Assembly: GCA_016719165.1 (NCBI GenBank)
Contig: JADKAJ010000001.1
Location: forward strand, 868,001-932,000
Source of the DNA: Chitinophagaceae bacterium
GTDB lineage: Bacteria > Bacteroidota > Bacteroidia > Chitinophagales > Chitinophagaceae
Length of the DNA: 64,000 nt
Reading direction: 5' to 3'
Each line of letters opens with the position of its first letter. Position 1 is the first letter of the stretch. Shown one piece after another: positions 55,983-64,000 of the stretch. The notes under the pieces are model-generated. The model had not been told where the DNA came from. It saw only the letters and a list, made by a program, of their open reading frames with translations, and did no database searches. The position numbers were made by a program, and so were the translations under genes.

Positions 55983-56675
55983 TTATTTCAGTTGTGCTGC
56001 CAGTTCATCCTTGCTGACTATCCCCTGTTTACGCCAGACTTCTTTTCCTTTTTTATAAATGATAAAAACAGGAATAGGTTCTATGTTCATGGACTTCATT
56101 AGTTCGGTATGCACACCGGCATCGATTTTTAAAAATGAAAAATGGAGGCTTTTGTCAGCCTTAATGGCATTAAGGACAGGTTCCATTTTTACACATGGCG
56201 GACACCAGGCAGCACCAAAATCAACCAGCATTGTTTTATCTGCAGGTATTGCAGCCATGTATTCAGTCATGGTCATTTGTCTTTCGGAACCGCTGCCATC
56301 AACCGGCTTACCAGCTCTTTTCCAGGCATTGATACCGCCGGTCAATTCTATCACATTCTTGAAACCGGTTTGTCTCATCCAGTCTGCTGCGGATGTACTC
56401 CGGCTACCAACCAGGCAATAGACATATACAGGCTTATCTTTATCAATGTATTTAAGCCTTTCTGCAAATTCATGCCTGTCAGTCCAGTCTGCTTGCAGGG
56501 CATTTTTGATATGACCACCCTTAAACTCATTAGCCGTTCTCACATCGAGTACCTGGACATCTTTCCTGGCAATTAATTTTTCAAAAGCATCAGCCCCAAT
56601 CCTCGTTTCATCACCGGTTTGGGAACTGCAGGAAAGCACAGGTAATAATAAAAGACACAGTAAAACGTTTCTCAT
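55983..56675 (-). CDS. Lipoprotein with fused rhodanese and thioredoxin domains
   Basis: The 230-residue protein has a lipobox LSC at Cys16, a rhodanese domain at about 26-125 with active-site Cys87 (VYCLVGSRS), and a thioredoxin domain at about 135-230 with Cys158-Pro-Pro-Cys161 (AAWCPPC). The pair suggests sulfane-sulfur handling coupled to thiol reduction on the periplasmic face of a membrane. It is the first gene of the minus-strand unit with the phosphoesterase, Asp-box protein and methyltransferase genes. Confidence 0.93.
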   Translation of the reverse strand: MRNVLLCLLLLPVLSCSSQTGDETRIGADAFEKLIARKDVQVLDVRTANEFKGGHIKNALQADWTDRHEFAERLKYIDKDKPVYVYCLVGSRSTSAADWMRQTGFKNVIELTGGINAWKRAGKPVDGSGSERQMTMTEYMAAIPADKTMLVDFGAAWCPPCVKMEPVLNAIKADKSLHFSFLKIDAGVHTELMKSMNIEPIPVFIIYKKGKEVWRKQGIVSKDELAAQLK

Positions 56676-56805
56676 TAATATCTTTTTTCCAAAAATAGCA
56701 TAATATTTGAGCTGTCACATTGCTGATTCTCCGACTGGTAAAACAGTGTCAACAGGGAGGTACAGAAAATAGTCTTATTTTTAACGATTAAATGCATTTC
56801 CGTAT

Positions 56806-58494
56806 ATGAAAAGACAAATTGTTTATTTACTGGCTTTAGGTTTACTGGTGATAATCGGGTGCCAAAAGGAGTTGAGTTTTGAAGGAGCGAATACACCAGC
56901 GCAGGGAAGCCTGCAAAGTGATGCCTCGGGTGATTGCCTTCCAAAAACAGTGAATGGAACCTATGAGGCGGGAACAGCTTTGGTTCCGGCAACTAACACC
57001 ATTTCTGTAGACATTAATGTAACCCAAACAGGAACCTACCTTGTTACTACAGATACTGTCAATGGTTTTTATTTCAGTGCCAGTGGTACATTTACAGCTT
57101 TAGGTAATAATACTGTGACCTTAAGAAGTAACGGAACCCCTTTTGCAGCTGGTGTGAATAATTTTGTAATAAGTTTTGATAGTACATTTTGTGATATACA
57201 GGTTACTGTTTTGCCAGCAGGTGCCGGCGGACCAGCAGTGTTTACCCTGGAAGGAGCACCGAATGCCTGCACTGGCGCCATTGTGAACGGTAGTTATGCT
57301 ACTGGATTAGCTCTTACTGCCAGCAACACCGTTGTAATAAATGTAAATGTAACAACTATCGGTACATACAATATAAGTACCACATACCAGGGGATGGTCT
57401 TTAGTGGCACCGGTGCATTTATCAATACAGGTGTTCAGGCTGTAACACTTACAGGATCCGGTACACCAACAACTGGTGGTGCGAATACAGTTCCGGTGAC
57501 AATTGGAACTTCCACCTGTAGTTTTGTTGTGAATGTAAGCAGCCCTGCAGTGGGCACTTTAGGTGGTGCACCAACAGCCTGCACTCCGGCTACTGTAAAT
57601 GGTATTTACAGAGTAGGGGATGCTTTAACTGGCGCCAACACGGTGCAAGTACAGATCAATGTCACAACGGGCGGTGTGTACAGCATTTCAACTAATACCG
57701 TTACCGGCTTTAGTTTTGCAGGAACGGGAACAGTTACTGCAGGGCCCAATCAACTCATTATACTTACTGGAACCGGAACTCCTGCAACTGCCGGACCTCA
57801 GACCTTTACTGTAACATTTGGTACAAGCAGTTGCACCTTTACCGTTGATTGTTTGCCTGCCCTTTCAAATGATTATTTTCCACGGACAACAAATAGTAAC
57901 TGGAGCTATGAAATTGATGATGACCCCCTGGATTCTTTATACCGGACAGCAACTTCCGGAACAATCAGTGCAGTGAGTAATACGTTCAATATATTTATGC
58001 AGGAAGATGGGGTGGCTCCGGGGCTTGATTCATCTGGATATTACAACAGAAATATTGCAGCGGGTGAATATAATGAATGGTTTGACGCCGGTTCTTATTT
58101 AGGTTACGATAATCCACTTTGGGCTTCTTATATTTTTCTGAAAGACAATGTACCCGTTGGAACATCCTGGAATTCACAGGCTTTTGACGGGATTGCAACT
58201 TTGCCTCCTCCAACTCCTTTCAGCATCCGGTTTAAGTATTCCATTTTGCAAAAGGATGTTCCCGTTTCATTTACCACTTCCACCGGAACAATGAATTTTA
58301 CAAATGTGATTGTTGTGGAAGAAAGGTTTCAATTGTTCAATGCTGCGATCAGTACCTGGGTAGATATGACTTCACAAATCGGATCGGGTAAGGCTTATTA
58401 TGCCAGGGGTATCGGATTAATAAAGTATGAAGTGCTTAATACAACCGGGGCCGTAGCCGGTCAGCAGGAATTACGCCGTTACCAGGTATTTTAA
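56806..58494 (+). CDS. Three-repeat surface lipoprotein
   Basis: The 562-residue protein has a lipobox IIGC (Cys19) and three Ig-like repeats of about 105 residues, each beginning near NGxY and carrying two cysteines: Cys44/Cys129, Cys155/Cys238 and Cys259/Cys343, spaced 83-85. The repeats share GTGT/NVTTxGTY patterns and are Thr/Gly/Asn-rich, like adhesin-type domains. A different C-terminal domain (about 350-562) follows. It is likely a surface-exposed lipoprotein. Function unknown; it stands alone and shares a terminator with aminopeptidase P. Confidence 0.85.
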   Translation: MKRQIVYLLALGLLVIIGCQKELSFEGANTPAQGSLQSDASGDCLPKTVNGTYEAGTALVPATNTISVDINVTQTGTYLVTTDTVNGFYFSASGTFTALGNNTVTLRSNGTPFAAGVNNFVISFDSTFCDIQVTVLPAGAGGPAVFTLEGAPNACTGAIVNGSYATGLALTASNTVVINVNVTTIGTYNISTTYQGMVFSGTGAFINTGVQAVTLTGSGTPTTGGANTVPVTIGTSTCSFVVNVSSPAVGTLGGAPTACTPATVNGIYRVGDALTGANTVQVQINVTTGGVYSISTNTVTGFSFAGTGTVTAGPNQLIILTGTGTPATAGPQTFTVTFGTSSCTFTVDCLPALSNDYFPRTTNSNWSYEIDDDPLDSLYRTATSGTISAVSNTFNIFMQEDGVAPGLDSSGYYNRNIAAGEYNEWFDAGSYLGYDNPLWASYIFLKDNVPVGTSWNSQAFDGIATLPPPTPFSIRFKYSILQKDVPVSFTTSTGTMNFTNVIVVEERFQLFNAAISTWVDMTSQIGSGKAYYARGIGLIKYEVLNTTGAVAGQQELRRYQVF

Positions 58495-58511
58495 AATTGG
58501 TTCAAAAGTTT

Positions 58512-58541
58512 AAAGGCTGTCAATACTGACAGCCTTTTTTG
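58512..58541. terminator. Bidirectional rho-independent terminator
   Basis: AAAGGCTGTCA (58512-58522) pairs with TGACAGCCTTT (58527-58537) around a 4-base loop, followed by T residues. It separates the convergent lipoprotein and aminopeptidase genes. Confidence 0.88.
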
Positions 58542-58545
58542 CTTA

Positions 58546-60018
58546 TCAGAAGCCTTTTTTCTTGCCAGACTCTAATGGTGGCAATTTAAAATCATCCAAA
58601 GCACTTTTTTGGGCTATCATTTTCTCTATCTCTTCTATTTTTCGTGGTGCATAGCGGGAAAGGAGTTCATACCCGTTTTCTGTAATTAAAAGATCATCTT
58701 CAATACGTACGGCAATACCCCACCATTTTTTATCACAATCGCTATTGCTTTGAATGTATATACCAGGTTCAATAGTGATGACCATATCTTTTCTCAGTGT
58801 TTCCATGGAACCCCTGTCATGCACATCCAGCCCGATATGATGACCCAATCCATGCGGAAAATATTTACCCACTTCACTTTTCTCTTTAATGATGCCCAGT
58901 TGCATCAGGCCGTTTGCAATTATTTCCCTGGCTTGATTGCTGGCATCTGACCATTTGGAACCATCTTTTAGTGTACTGAACGCAGCTTCCTGTGCGTCAT
59001 ATACCAATTGATAGATGGCTCTTTCTTCTGCTGAAAATTTACCATCTACCGGCACAGTCCTGGTAACATCGGCTGTGTAACCATGATACTCAGCACCTAC
59101 ATCCATCAGGATCATAGAAGTACCTATTTTGGTTTTTATATTTTCCATATAATGCAATACACAACCATTTTCTCCTGAACCTATAATCGATCCATACCCA
59201 ACAGCTTCCGCCCCCAGTTTTTTATGAACAAATTCATGCAATCCCTGTATTTCTAATTCAGACATATTGGGATGTACCGCTTTCATCACTTCATTTTGTC
59301 CCAGGCAGGAGATTTCAACCGCTTTTCTAAGCAGCGATAATTCTTCTGGGGTTTTTATCCGGCGAAGTTTACCTGTTAGTTCATTATACAGCCTGTTATC
59401 AAATCTTCCCGTTTGTTTTTTTTCAGCCATCCCTGATTTTTGTTTGAATTGTTCAACCAGGTCGTAAAGGTCTGCGTTGTCAAAACCATTGGGAATATCA
59501 ACAGATGGTTTGTCGCAAATGATCTTTTTAAATTTTGAAAAATCAATATTGAACTTCTTAAAATCGACACCATTAAATACATTTTCTATTCCCAGTTTTT
59601 TCTTTGCACCTTCCACCCCCAGTCTTTTACCGGTCCATTGTTCAGCCAGTGCATTTTTTTTCTGTACAAATAGCAATTCATTATAGTTATGTCCGGCTGA
59701 ATCTGTTTGCATTTCTTTAAATACCATAAGCAGGGAATGGGGTTCTTTATATCCGCTGAAATAATACATATCAGGGTTGGCATGATAGATATACTCCACA
59801 TCATTAGAGAAAGTACGGGTAGGGTAGGCGAATATCACAACAACTGAACTATCAGGCATACTGTTTCTGAGTGCATCCCTTCGTCCGGCATGAAATGATG
59901 CGGGCAGGTAGTCCTTGGGTAAGAACTCATCTGGTGGGGAGGGTTGTGCCGCAATAACCTGTGAAATGAAAAGGAATACAAATAAGCATGCATTTCCCTT
60001 TTTCCTGAAAATAGACAT
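58546..60018 (-). CDS. Secreted Xaa-Pro aminopeptidase (M24B)
   Basis: The 490-residue protein has a signal peptide ending VIAAQ, an aminopeptidase P N-terminal domain and a pita-bread domain at about 220-470. Metal ligands are complete: Asp residues in LMDVGAEYHGYTADVTRT, His in GLGHHIGLDVHD, and Glu in TIEPGIY and RIEDD. It removes N-terminal residues next to proline, and the signal places it in the periplasm. ATG start; alone on the minus strand. Confidence 0.94.
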   Translation of the reverse strand: MSIFRKKGNACLFVFLFISQVIAAQPSPPDEFLPKDYLPASFHAGRRDALRNSMPDSSVVVIFAYPTRTFSNDVEYIYHANPDMYYFSGYKEPHSLLMVFKEMQTDSAGHNYNELLFVQKKNALAEQWTGKRLGVEGAKKKLGIENVFNGVDFKKFNIDFSKFKKIICDKPSVDIPNGFDNADLYDLVEQFKQKSGMAEKKQTGRFDNRLYNELTGKLRRIKTPEELSLLRKAVEISCLGQNEVMKAVHPNMSELEIQGLHEFVHKKLGAEAVGYGSIIGSGENGCVLHYMENIKTKIGTSMILMDVGAEYHGYTADVTRTVPVDGKFSAEERAIYQLVYDAQEAAFSTLKDGSKWSDASNQAREIIANGLMQLGIIKEKSEVGKYFPHGLGHHIGLDVHDRGSMETLRKDMVITIEPGIYIQSNSDCDKKWWGIAVRIEDDLLITENGYELLSRYAPRKIEEIEKMIAQKSALDDFKLPPLESGKKKGF

Positions 60019-60238
60019 GGGGTTGATTTTTGAGTATGGCTAAAGTAATTTTTTCTGCCAAGATATTTTAGCAGAGTGCTACATTTTTTATGAACGGGAA
60101 AATTTGGGATTGAACCCTATGTTTATGGAAATACGGATTTTAATAAAATGAATAAGTGCTACTAACTAACTGGTATGACAAGTAAACTACAGAGTCAGGA
60201 TTTATAAAATTTTGATCAATGGTTATTAGTTAGAATGA

Positions 60239-60508
60239 TTACTCCTCATCATCTCCTTCATAGAATGCATCTTCATTGCTCCTGTAATATTCTTCCCATG
60301 ATTTTACAGTTTCATCGCTGAGGCATTCTATTATATCATGCAGGTTGTCTTTTTTAAGTTTCCATGTTGTTTCCATAGGCTCATTGAAGCGCTGAACGAA
60401 TACACAATGGTCTGTAACTACCGCAATTTTAATCAACGATATAGGGGACTCCTCTTTCTCTTTAACCAGGTAGTAACACCCGGTTTCTAACAGATCGTAC
60501 GTATACAT
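60239..60508 (-). CDS. Small acidic hypothetical protein
   Basis: The 89-residue protein has no signal or membrane segment and ends in an acidic tail (EDAFYEGDDEE). The N-terminal half reads as a small beta sheet (CYYLVKEKEESPISLIKIAVV, residues 11-31; shown shortened). No family recognised. It stands alone between aminopeptidase P and the long gap before parE. Confidence 0.7.
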   Translation of the reverse strand: MYTYDLLETGCYYLVKEKEESPISLIKIAVVTDHCVFVQRFNEPMETTWKLKKDNLHDIIECLSDETVKSWEEYYRSNEDAFYEGDDEE

Positions 60509-61098
60509 AAATCCTCAATTTTAAACCTTCAGATAATAAAAGCAGTACTTAAATTGTTTGCTAAAATACACTCCAGCACAGTCGGGCAATCTCAGAATTT
60601 GATGGATTAGAAGCAGGGAACAAATTTAGTGAATTGATAATTCAGGGGGAGAATTTGTTATAATAAAAATAAATTAAATTATCTAAATAAAAGATAATCA
60701 ATATAATATAAAGATTTATTCAAATAAATTTATCAAATTACAGGTTTTCAATTTTACCTTTAAAACTACTCTGATCAGGTTTTTTAGACATCGCTGTTTT
60801 TATTCTACGTGGTTAGTTCAAGTCTGATTTGCTTTGCTTTTAAAAAAAATAAAGGATGTTGTTTTAAAAAATGCTTTTATGACTTTGGCTAACAGGGTGA
60901 AATTGTTCTTTTTTCCCGGCTTAAAGCACCATCTTTACTTTGAATAAAGGGCTAATTTTCCCCATCTGTTAATAACTACAAATCTGAAGTGCAAGACTCG
61001 TTTTGGTATATTTGCCAGAATGGCTAAACCTTAACGGAGGCATAAGGCGATAACCAAAAGAAACACACTCCATTACAACTTAGAACGTACCGCTGACG
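60509..61098. other. 590-base gap before parE, AT-rich
   Basis: No gene is supported. The part at about 60655-60750 is almost pure A/T and contains a perfect 7-bp inverted repeat, ATTATCT (60678-60684) / AGATAAT (60692-60698). The 3' part holds the parE promoter element. No DnaA-box cluster or RNA gene was recognised. Confidence 0.65.
61007..61014 (+). promoter_or_regulatory. -7 promoter element of parE
   Basis: TATATTTG fits TAnnTTTG exactly; no good -33 TTTG is seen at normal spacing. A transcript would carry a leader of about 78 bases. Confidence 0.45.
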
Positions 61099-62997
61099 AT
61101 GGCAAAAGATAAAGAAACAACCAACCTTTTTGAGTATACCGAGGAAAGTATTAAATCCCTTGACTGGAAAGAGCATATCCGCCTTCGGCCAGGTATGTAC
61201 ATTGGTAAACTTGGCGACGGTTCATCACCTGATGACGGTATTTATGTATTAGTGAAAGAGGTGATGGATAACTGTATTGACGAATACACCATGGGCCATG
61301 GAAAAACAGTCGAACTGACAATTGATGGAAAATCAGTTACCATCCGTGACTATGGTCGCGGTATTCCGTTGGGTAAAGTCGTGGATGTGGTGAGTAAGAT
61401 TAATACCGGGGCCAAATATGACAGCAAGGCTTTTCAGAAATCAGTTGGATTGAACGGGGTGGGAACAAAGGCAGTGAATGCATTAAGCAGTTTTTTTAAA
61501 GTAACCGCTACCCGTGAAGGGAAAGAAAAAACAGCTGAGTTTGAAAGAGGATTCTTAATAAAAGAACATAAAGAATCGAAAACCAGTGAACAGAACGGGA
61601 CGATGGTTACATTCATTCCTGATGAAACTGTTTTTAAGAATTTCAAATTTCACCCTGAGTTTTTGGAAAACCAGATATGGAATTATTGTTTTCTGAACGC
61701 CGGCCTGAAAATTATCTTCAATGGCAAAAGTTTTGTCAGTAAAAATGGATTGCTGGATTTACTGCAACGTAAAACCAATGAAGATGAGATCCGTTACCCC
61801 ATTATACATCTTACCGGCAATGATATTGAAGTTGCCATTTCCCACACCAATGAATATGGAGAAGACATTTACAGCTTTGTAAACGGTCAGCATACTACGC
61901 AGGGTGGTACGCACCAACAAGCATTTCGTGAAGCGTATGTAAAAACAATAAGAGATTTTTTCAAAAAAGATTATGATGCTTCGGATATCAGAACTGGTAT
62001 TGTTGCTGCTGTTTCAGTAAGAGTGGTGGAGCCGGTCTTTGAAAGCCAGACAAAAACAAAGCTTGGTTCAGTGAATGTGGATATAGATGGACCAAGTATG
62101 CGGCAGTTTGTTGGTGATTTCCTCTCAAAAGAACTGGATAATTATCTGCATAAAAACCCTTCAATTGCCGATGGGTTAAAAAAACGGATTGAGCAAAGCG
62201 AAAGGGAAAGAAAGGAACTGGCAGGTATCAAAAAACTGGCTAATGAAAGAGCCAAGAAGGCAAACCTGCATAACAAAAAATTGAGGGATTGCCGTCATCA
62301 CCTGAATGATGATGCTCCGGCAAAAGGAAAGGAAGAATTTGTAGCGAAGCAAAAAGAAACGACCATTTTTATTACGGAAGGGGATAGTGCCAGTGGTTCT
62401 ATTACCAAAGCAAGAAATGTGGAAACGCAGGCCGTATTCAGCTTAAGAGGTAAACCACTAAACTGTTTTGGCCTGACCAAGAAAGTTGTTTACGAAAATG
62501 AAGAATTCAACCTGCTGCAACATGCACTGAATATCGAAGAAGGATTGGAAGGTCTCCGGTTTAATAATGTGGTGATTGCAACCGATGCCGATGTGGATGG
62601 TATGCATATCCGTTTGTTACTGATGACATTCTTTCTGCAGTTCTTCCCCGACCTGGTGAAGCATGAAAAAGTGTATGTACTGGAAACACCCTTATTCCGG
62701 GTGCGGAATAAACAGGAAACGATTTATTGTTTCAGTGAACAGGAGAAACTGGATGCAATGAAAAAACTGGGAACCAAACCTGAAGTGACCCGGTTCAAGG
62801 GATTAGGAGAAATAAGCCCGGATGAGTTTGGACAGTTTATTGGTGCCGGAATGCGAAAACAATTGATGAGGGTGGAGGAAGGAGAACATATTCAGCAATT
62901 ACTGGAATATTATATGGGAAAGAATACTCCCGACAGGCAGGAATTCATTATTAATAACCTGAAAGTAGAATTGGATATAGTAGAAGAAATTGTTTAA
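61099..62997 (+). CDS. parE: DNA topoisomerase IV subunit B
   Basis: The 632-residue protein has the GHKL ATPase motifs EVMDNCIDEY (Asn58, Asp61), DYGRGIPLG and GLNGVGTKAVNALS, the transducer QTKTKLG loop and a TOPRIM domain with ITEGDSASG and ATDADVDG. Together with ParC it decatenates chromosomes. Its length and lack of a long insert fit the Bacteroidota type IIA subunit B called ParE; GyrB is the alternative name to exclude. No parC follows; instead a methyltransferase gene starts 11 bases later. Confidence 0.93.
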   Translation: MAKDKETTNLFEYTEESIKSLDWKEHIRLRPGMYIGKLGDGSSPDDGIYVLVKEVMDNCIDEYTMGHGKTVELTIDGKSVTIRDYGRGIPLGKVVDVVSKINTGAKYDSKAFQKSVGLNGVGTKAVNALSSFFKVTATREGKEKTAEFERGFLIKEHKESKTSEQNGTMVTFIPDETVFKNFKFHPEFLENQIWNYCFLNAGLKIIFNGKSFVSKNGLLDLLQRKTNEDEIRYPIIHLTGNDIEVAISHTNEYGEDIYSFVNGQHTTQGGTHQQAFREAYVKTIRDFFKKDYDASDIRTGIVAAVSVRVVEPVFESQTKTKLGSVNVDIDGPSMRQFVGDFLSKELDNYLHKNPSIADGLKKRIEQSERERKELAGIKKLANERAKKANLHNKKLRDCRHHLNDDAPAKGKEEFVAKQKETTIFITEGDSASGSITKARNVETQAVFSLRGKPLNCFGLTKKVVYENEEFNLLQHALNIEEGLEGLRFNNVVIATDADVDGMHIRLLLMTFFLQFFPDLVKHEKVYVLETPLFRVRNKQETIYCFSEQEKLDAMKKLGTKPEVTRFKGLGEISPDEFGQFIGAGMRKQLMRVEEGEHIQQLLEYYMGKNTPDRQEFIINNLKVELDIVEEIV

Positions 62998-63008
62998 AGA
63001 TGTAACAC

Positions 63009-63803
63009 ATGTTTGAATTTCATGCTGACAGGAAGCGATATTTTGACATCCAGGTATTGAATGCTGAGAAATACGTTATACCGTTTATTGAAGAAAAATT
63101 TCCTGTAAAGGCAGGTATGAGGATCCTGGAGATTGGATGTGGTGAAGGTGGTGTATTGAAAGCATTTATTAATAAAGGATGTGAAGGTGTGGGAGTAGAA
63201 CTGGATGCTCCCAGGGTTGTGGATGCAAATAAATTTTTGACTGAAGATATAGCGGCAGGCAGATTACGGTTTGTAGTGAAAGATATTTACGAAGTGGATG
63301 TGAAGAAGGATTTCAACGGATTATTTGATATTATTGTTTTAAAGGATGTTATTGAGCATATACATGACCAGGCAAAGCTGATTGGCTGGATGAAGAATTT
63401 TTTGAAGCCTGGTGGTATAGTTTTCTTTGGGTTTCCGCCATGGTATATGCCTTTTGGCGGACATCAGCAGATATGCAAGTCAAGAATTTCGAGATTGCCA
63501 TACATTCACCTGCTGCCAAAAGGAATGTACAAATGGGTTCTCAGAAACAGGAAGGAAAATGTGGAAGAGATGATGGAAATACGGGACACAGGAATTAGTA
63601 TTGAACGGTTTGAAAAAATTTGTAAAAAAGAAGGCTATACACTTTTTCATACCGGACATTATTTGATTAACCCTATTTATGAATGGAAATTCGGTTGGAA
63701 GCCCAGGAAACAAATTGGCCTGATTAAATTAATTCCATTCTTCAGAAATTTTCTTACGACCTGTGTTTATTATATTATTCAACCAGATAATAAATTAAAA
63801 TGA
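63009..63803 (+). CDS. Class I SAM-dependent methyltransferase
   Basis: The 264-residue protein has motif I ILEIGCGEGG (39-48), an acidic VGVELDA strand, and VLKDVIEHIHDQ, typical of Methyltransf_23/11 enzymes. The acceptor is unknown. It begins 11 bases after parE and its stop overlaps the next start (ATGA at 63800-63803), so it is translated within the same operon. Confidence 0.92.
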   Translation: MFEFHADRKRYFDIQVLNAEKYVIPFIEEKFPVKAGMRILEIGCGEGGVLKAFINKGCEGVGVELDAPRVVDANKFLTEDIAAGRLRFVVKDIYEVDVKKDFNGLFDIIVLKDVIEHIHDQAKLIGWMKNFLKPGGIVFFGFPPWYMPFGGHQQICKSRISRLPYIHLLPKGMYKWVLRNRKENVEEMMEIRDTGISIERFEKICKKEGYTLFHTGHYLINPIYEWKFGWKPRKQIGLIKLIPFFRNFLTTCVYYIIQPDNKLK

Positions 63804-64000
63804 TACACATAGTTTTTAATGAGAGCGAAGTTGAACTGATGAAACAGGTGATTGAACTAGATGAAACAATGTCAGGAGATGTCATACAGATAAGGGATGA
63901 TTATGCAGTAGGCCCTTTAAGTGCATTAGACACGGAAGAGGGAAGGCAATCACGGCTAAACTGGTGGAAAGATTTATTATCGTATTCACATTACCAGGAA
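63800..64000 (+). CDS. DUF1835 family protein (3' end outside window)
   Basis: An open frame runs from ATG 63800 to the window end (67 residues). It begins MIHIVFNESEVELMKQVIEL and continues with RDDYAVGPLS and a WWKDLL motif, the pattern of the DUF1835 N-terminal domain. The family has no established function. It overlaps the methyltransferase stop by four bases (ATGA). The product is cut by the window edge. Confidence 0.85.
   Translation, partial: MIHIVFNESEVELMKQVIELDETMSGDVIQIRDDYAVGPLSALDTEEGRQSRLNWWKDLLSYSHYQE

Overview
The window is a low-GC, gene-dense stretch of chromosome from a Bacteroidota bacterium. It most resembles the family Chitinophagaceae, judged from protein families rather than from any database comparison. 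Supporting signs are a FadL/OmpP1-type outer-membrane protein, a TPR/transmembrane protein of the Bacteroidota type, a SusA-like GH13 amylase, DUF6370, DUF1835, VF530 and DUF1415 proteins, a cold-shock protein with a charged N-terminal extension, several secreted or lipidated proteins, and a few TAnnTTTG-like -7 promoter elements in place of E. coli -10 boxes. No rRNA, tRNA, CRISPR array, integrase or insertion sequence was seen. The region looks like stable core and shell chromosome.

Layout. 0-10 kb: the 3' part of a large protein ending in a caspase-like His/Cys domain, a secreted M28 peptidase, an AraC-type regulator followed by a secreted HExxH protein, a porin-like barrel, an OFA-type MFS carrier and a secreted papain-like candidate. 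10-19 kb: small cytochrome c, DUF1415 and VF530 proteins, lipid kinase, Upf1-like helicase, 2OG-Fe(II) oxygenase, L,D-transpeptidase, GNAT, a frameshifted gene and a Prx6-type peroxiredoxin. 19-31 kb: P-type ATPase, orphan ABC ATPase, cold-shock protein, DUF6370, secreted caspase divergent from a TPR/membrane protein, GH13 amylase and FadL. 31-39 kb: an ion-homeostasis block (Na+/Ca2+ exchanger and Ca2+-ATPase, convergent with a Kef-type K+/H+ antiporter and its flavoprotein partner), then a stand-alone CBM48-like protein. 39-48 kb: seven-haem cytochrome, fatty-acid desaturase, RRM protein, membrane histidine kinase and two class III nucleotide cyclases. 48-64 kb: smc, small membrane protein, redoxin, a four-gene minus-strand run (rhodanese-thioredoxin lipoprotein, metallophosphoesterase, Asp-box propeller, methyltransferase), a three-repeat lipoprotein, a secreted aminopeptidase P, then parE, a methyltransferase and a truncated DUF1835 gene.

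How they fit together. Ion handling is prominent: two P-type ATPases, a CaCA exchanger and a Kef system. Thiol and peroxide chemistry recurs (two peroxiredoxin-like proteins and a rhodanese-thioredoxin fusion). Two neighbouring cyclases suggest second-messenger signalling, and a TGTGA-N6-TCACG palindrome lies upstream of the fadL-like gene. No defence island or obviously new multi-gene system stands out. The most unusual items are the two caspase-like proteins, the cyclase pair with non-canonical substrate residues, a 20-bp tandem repeat before a small unknown gene, and a one-base frameshift in an otherwise coherent unknown gene.
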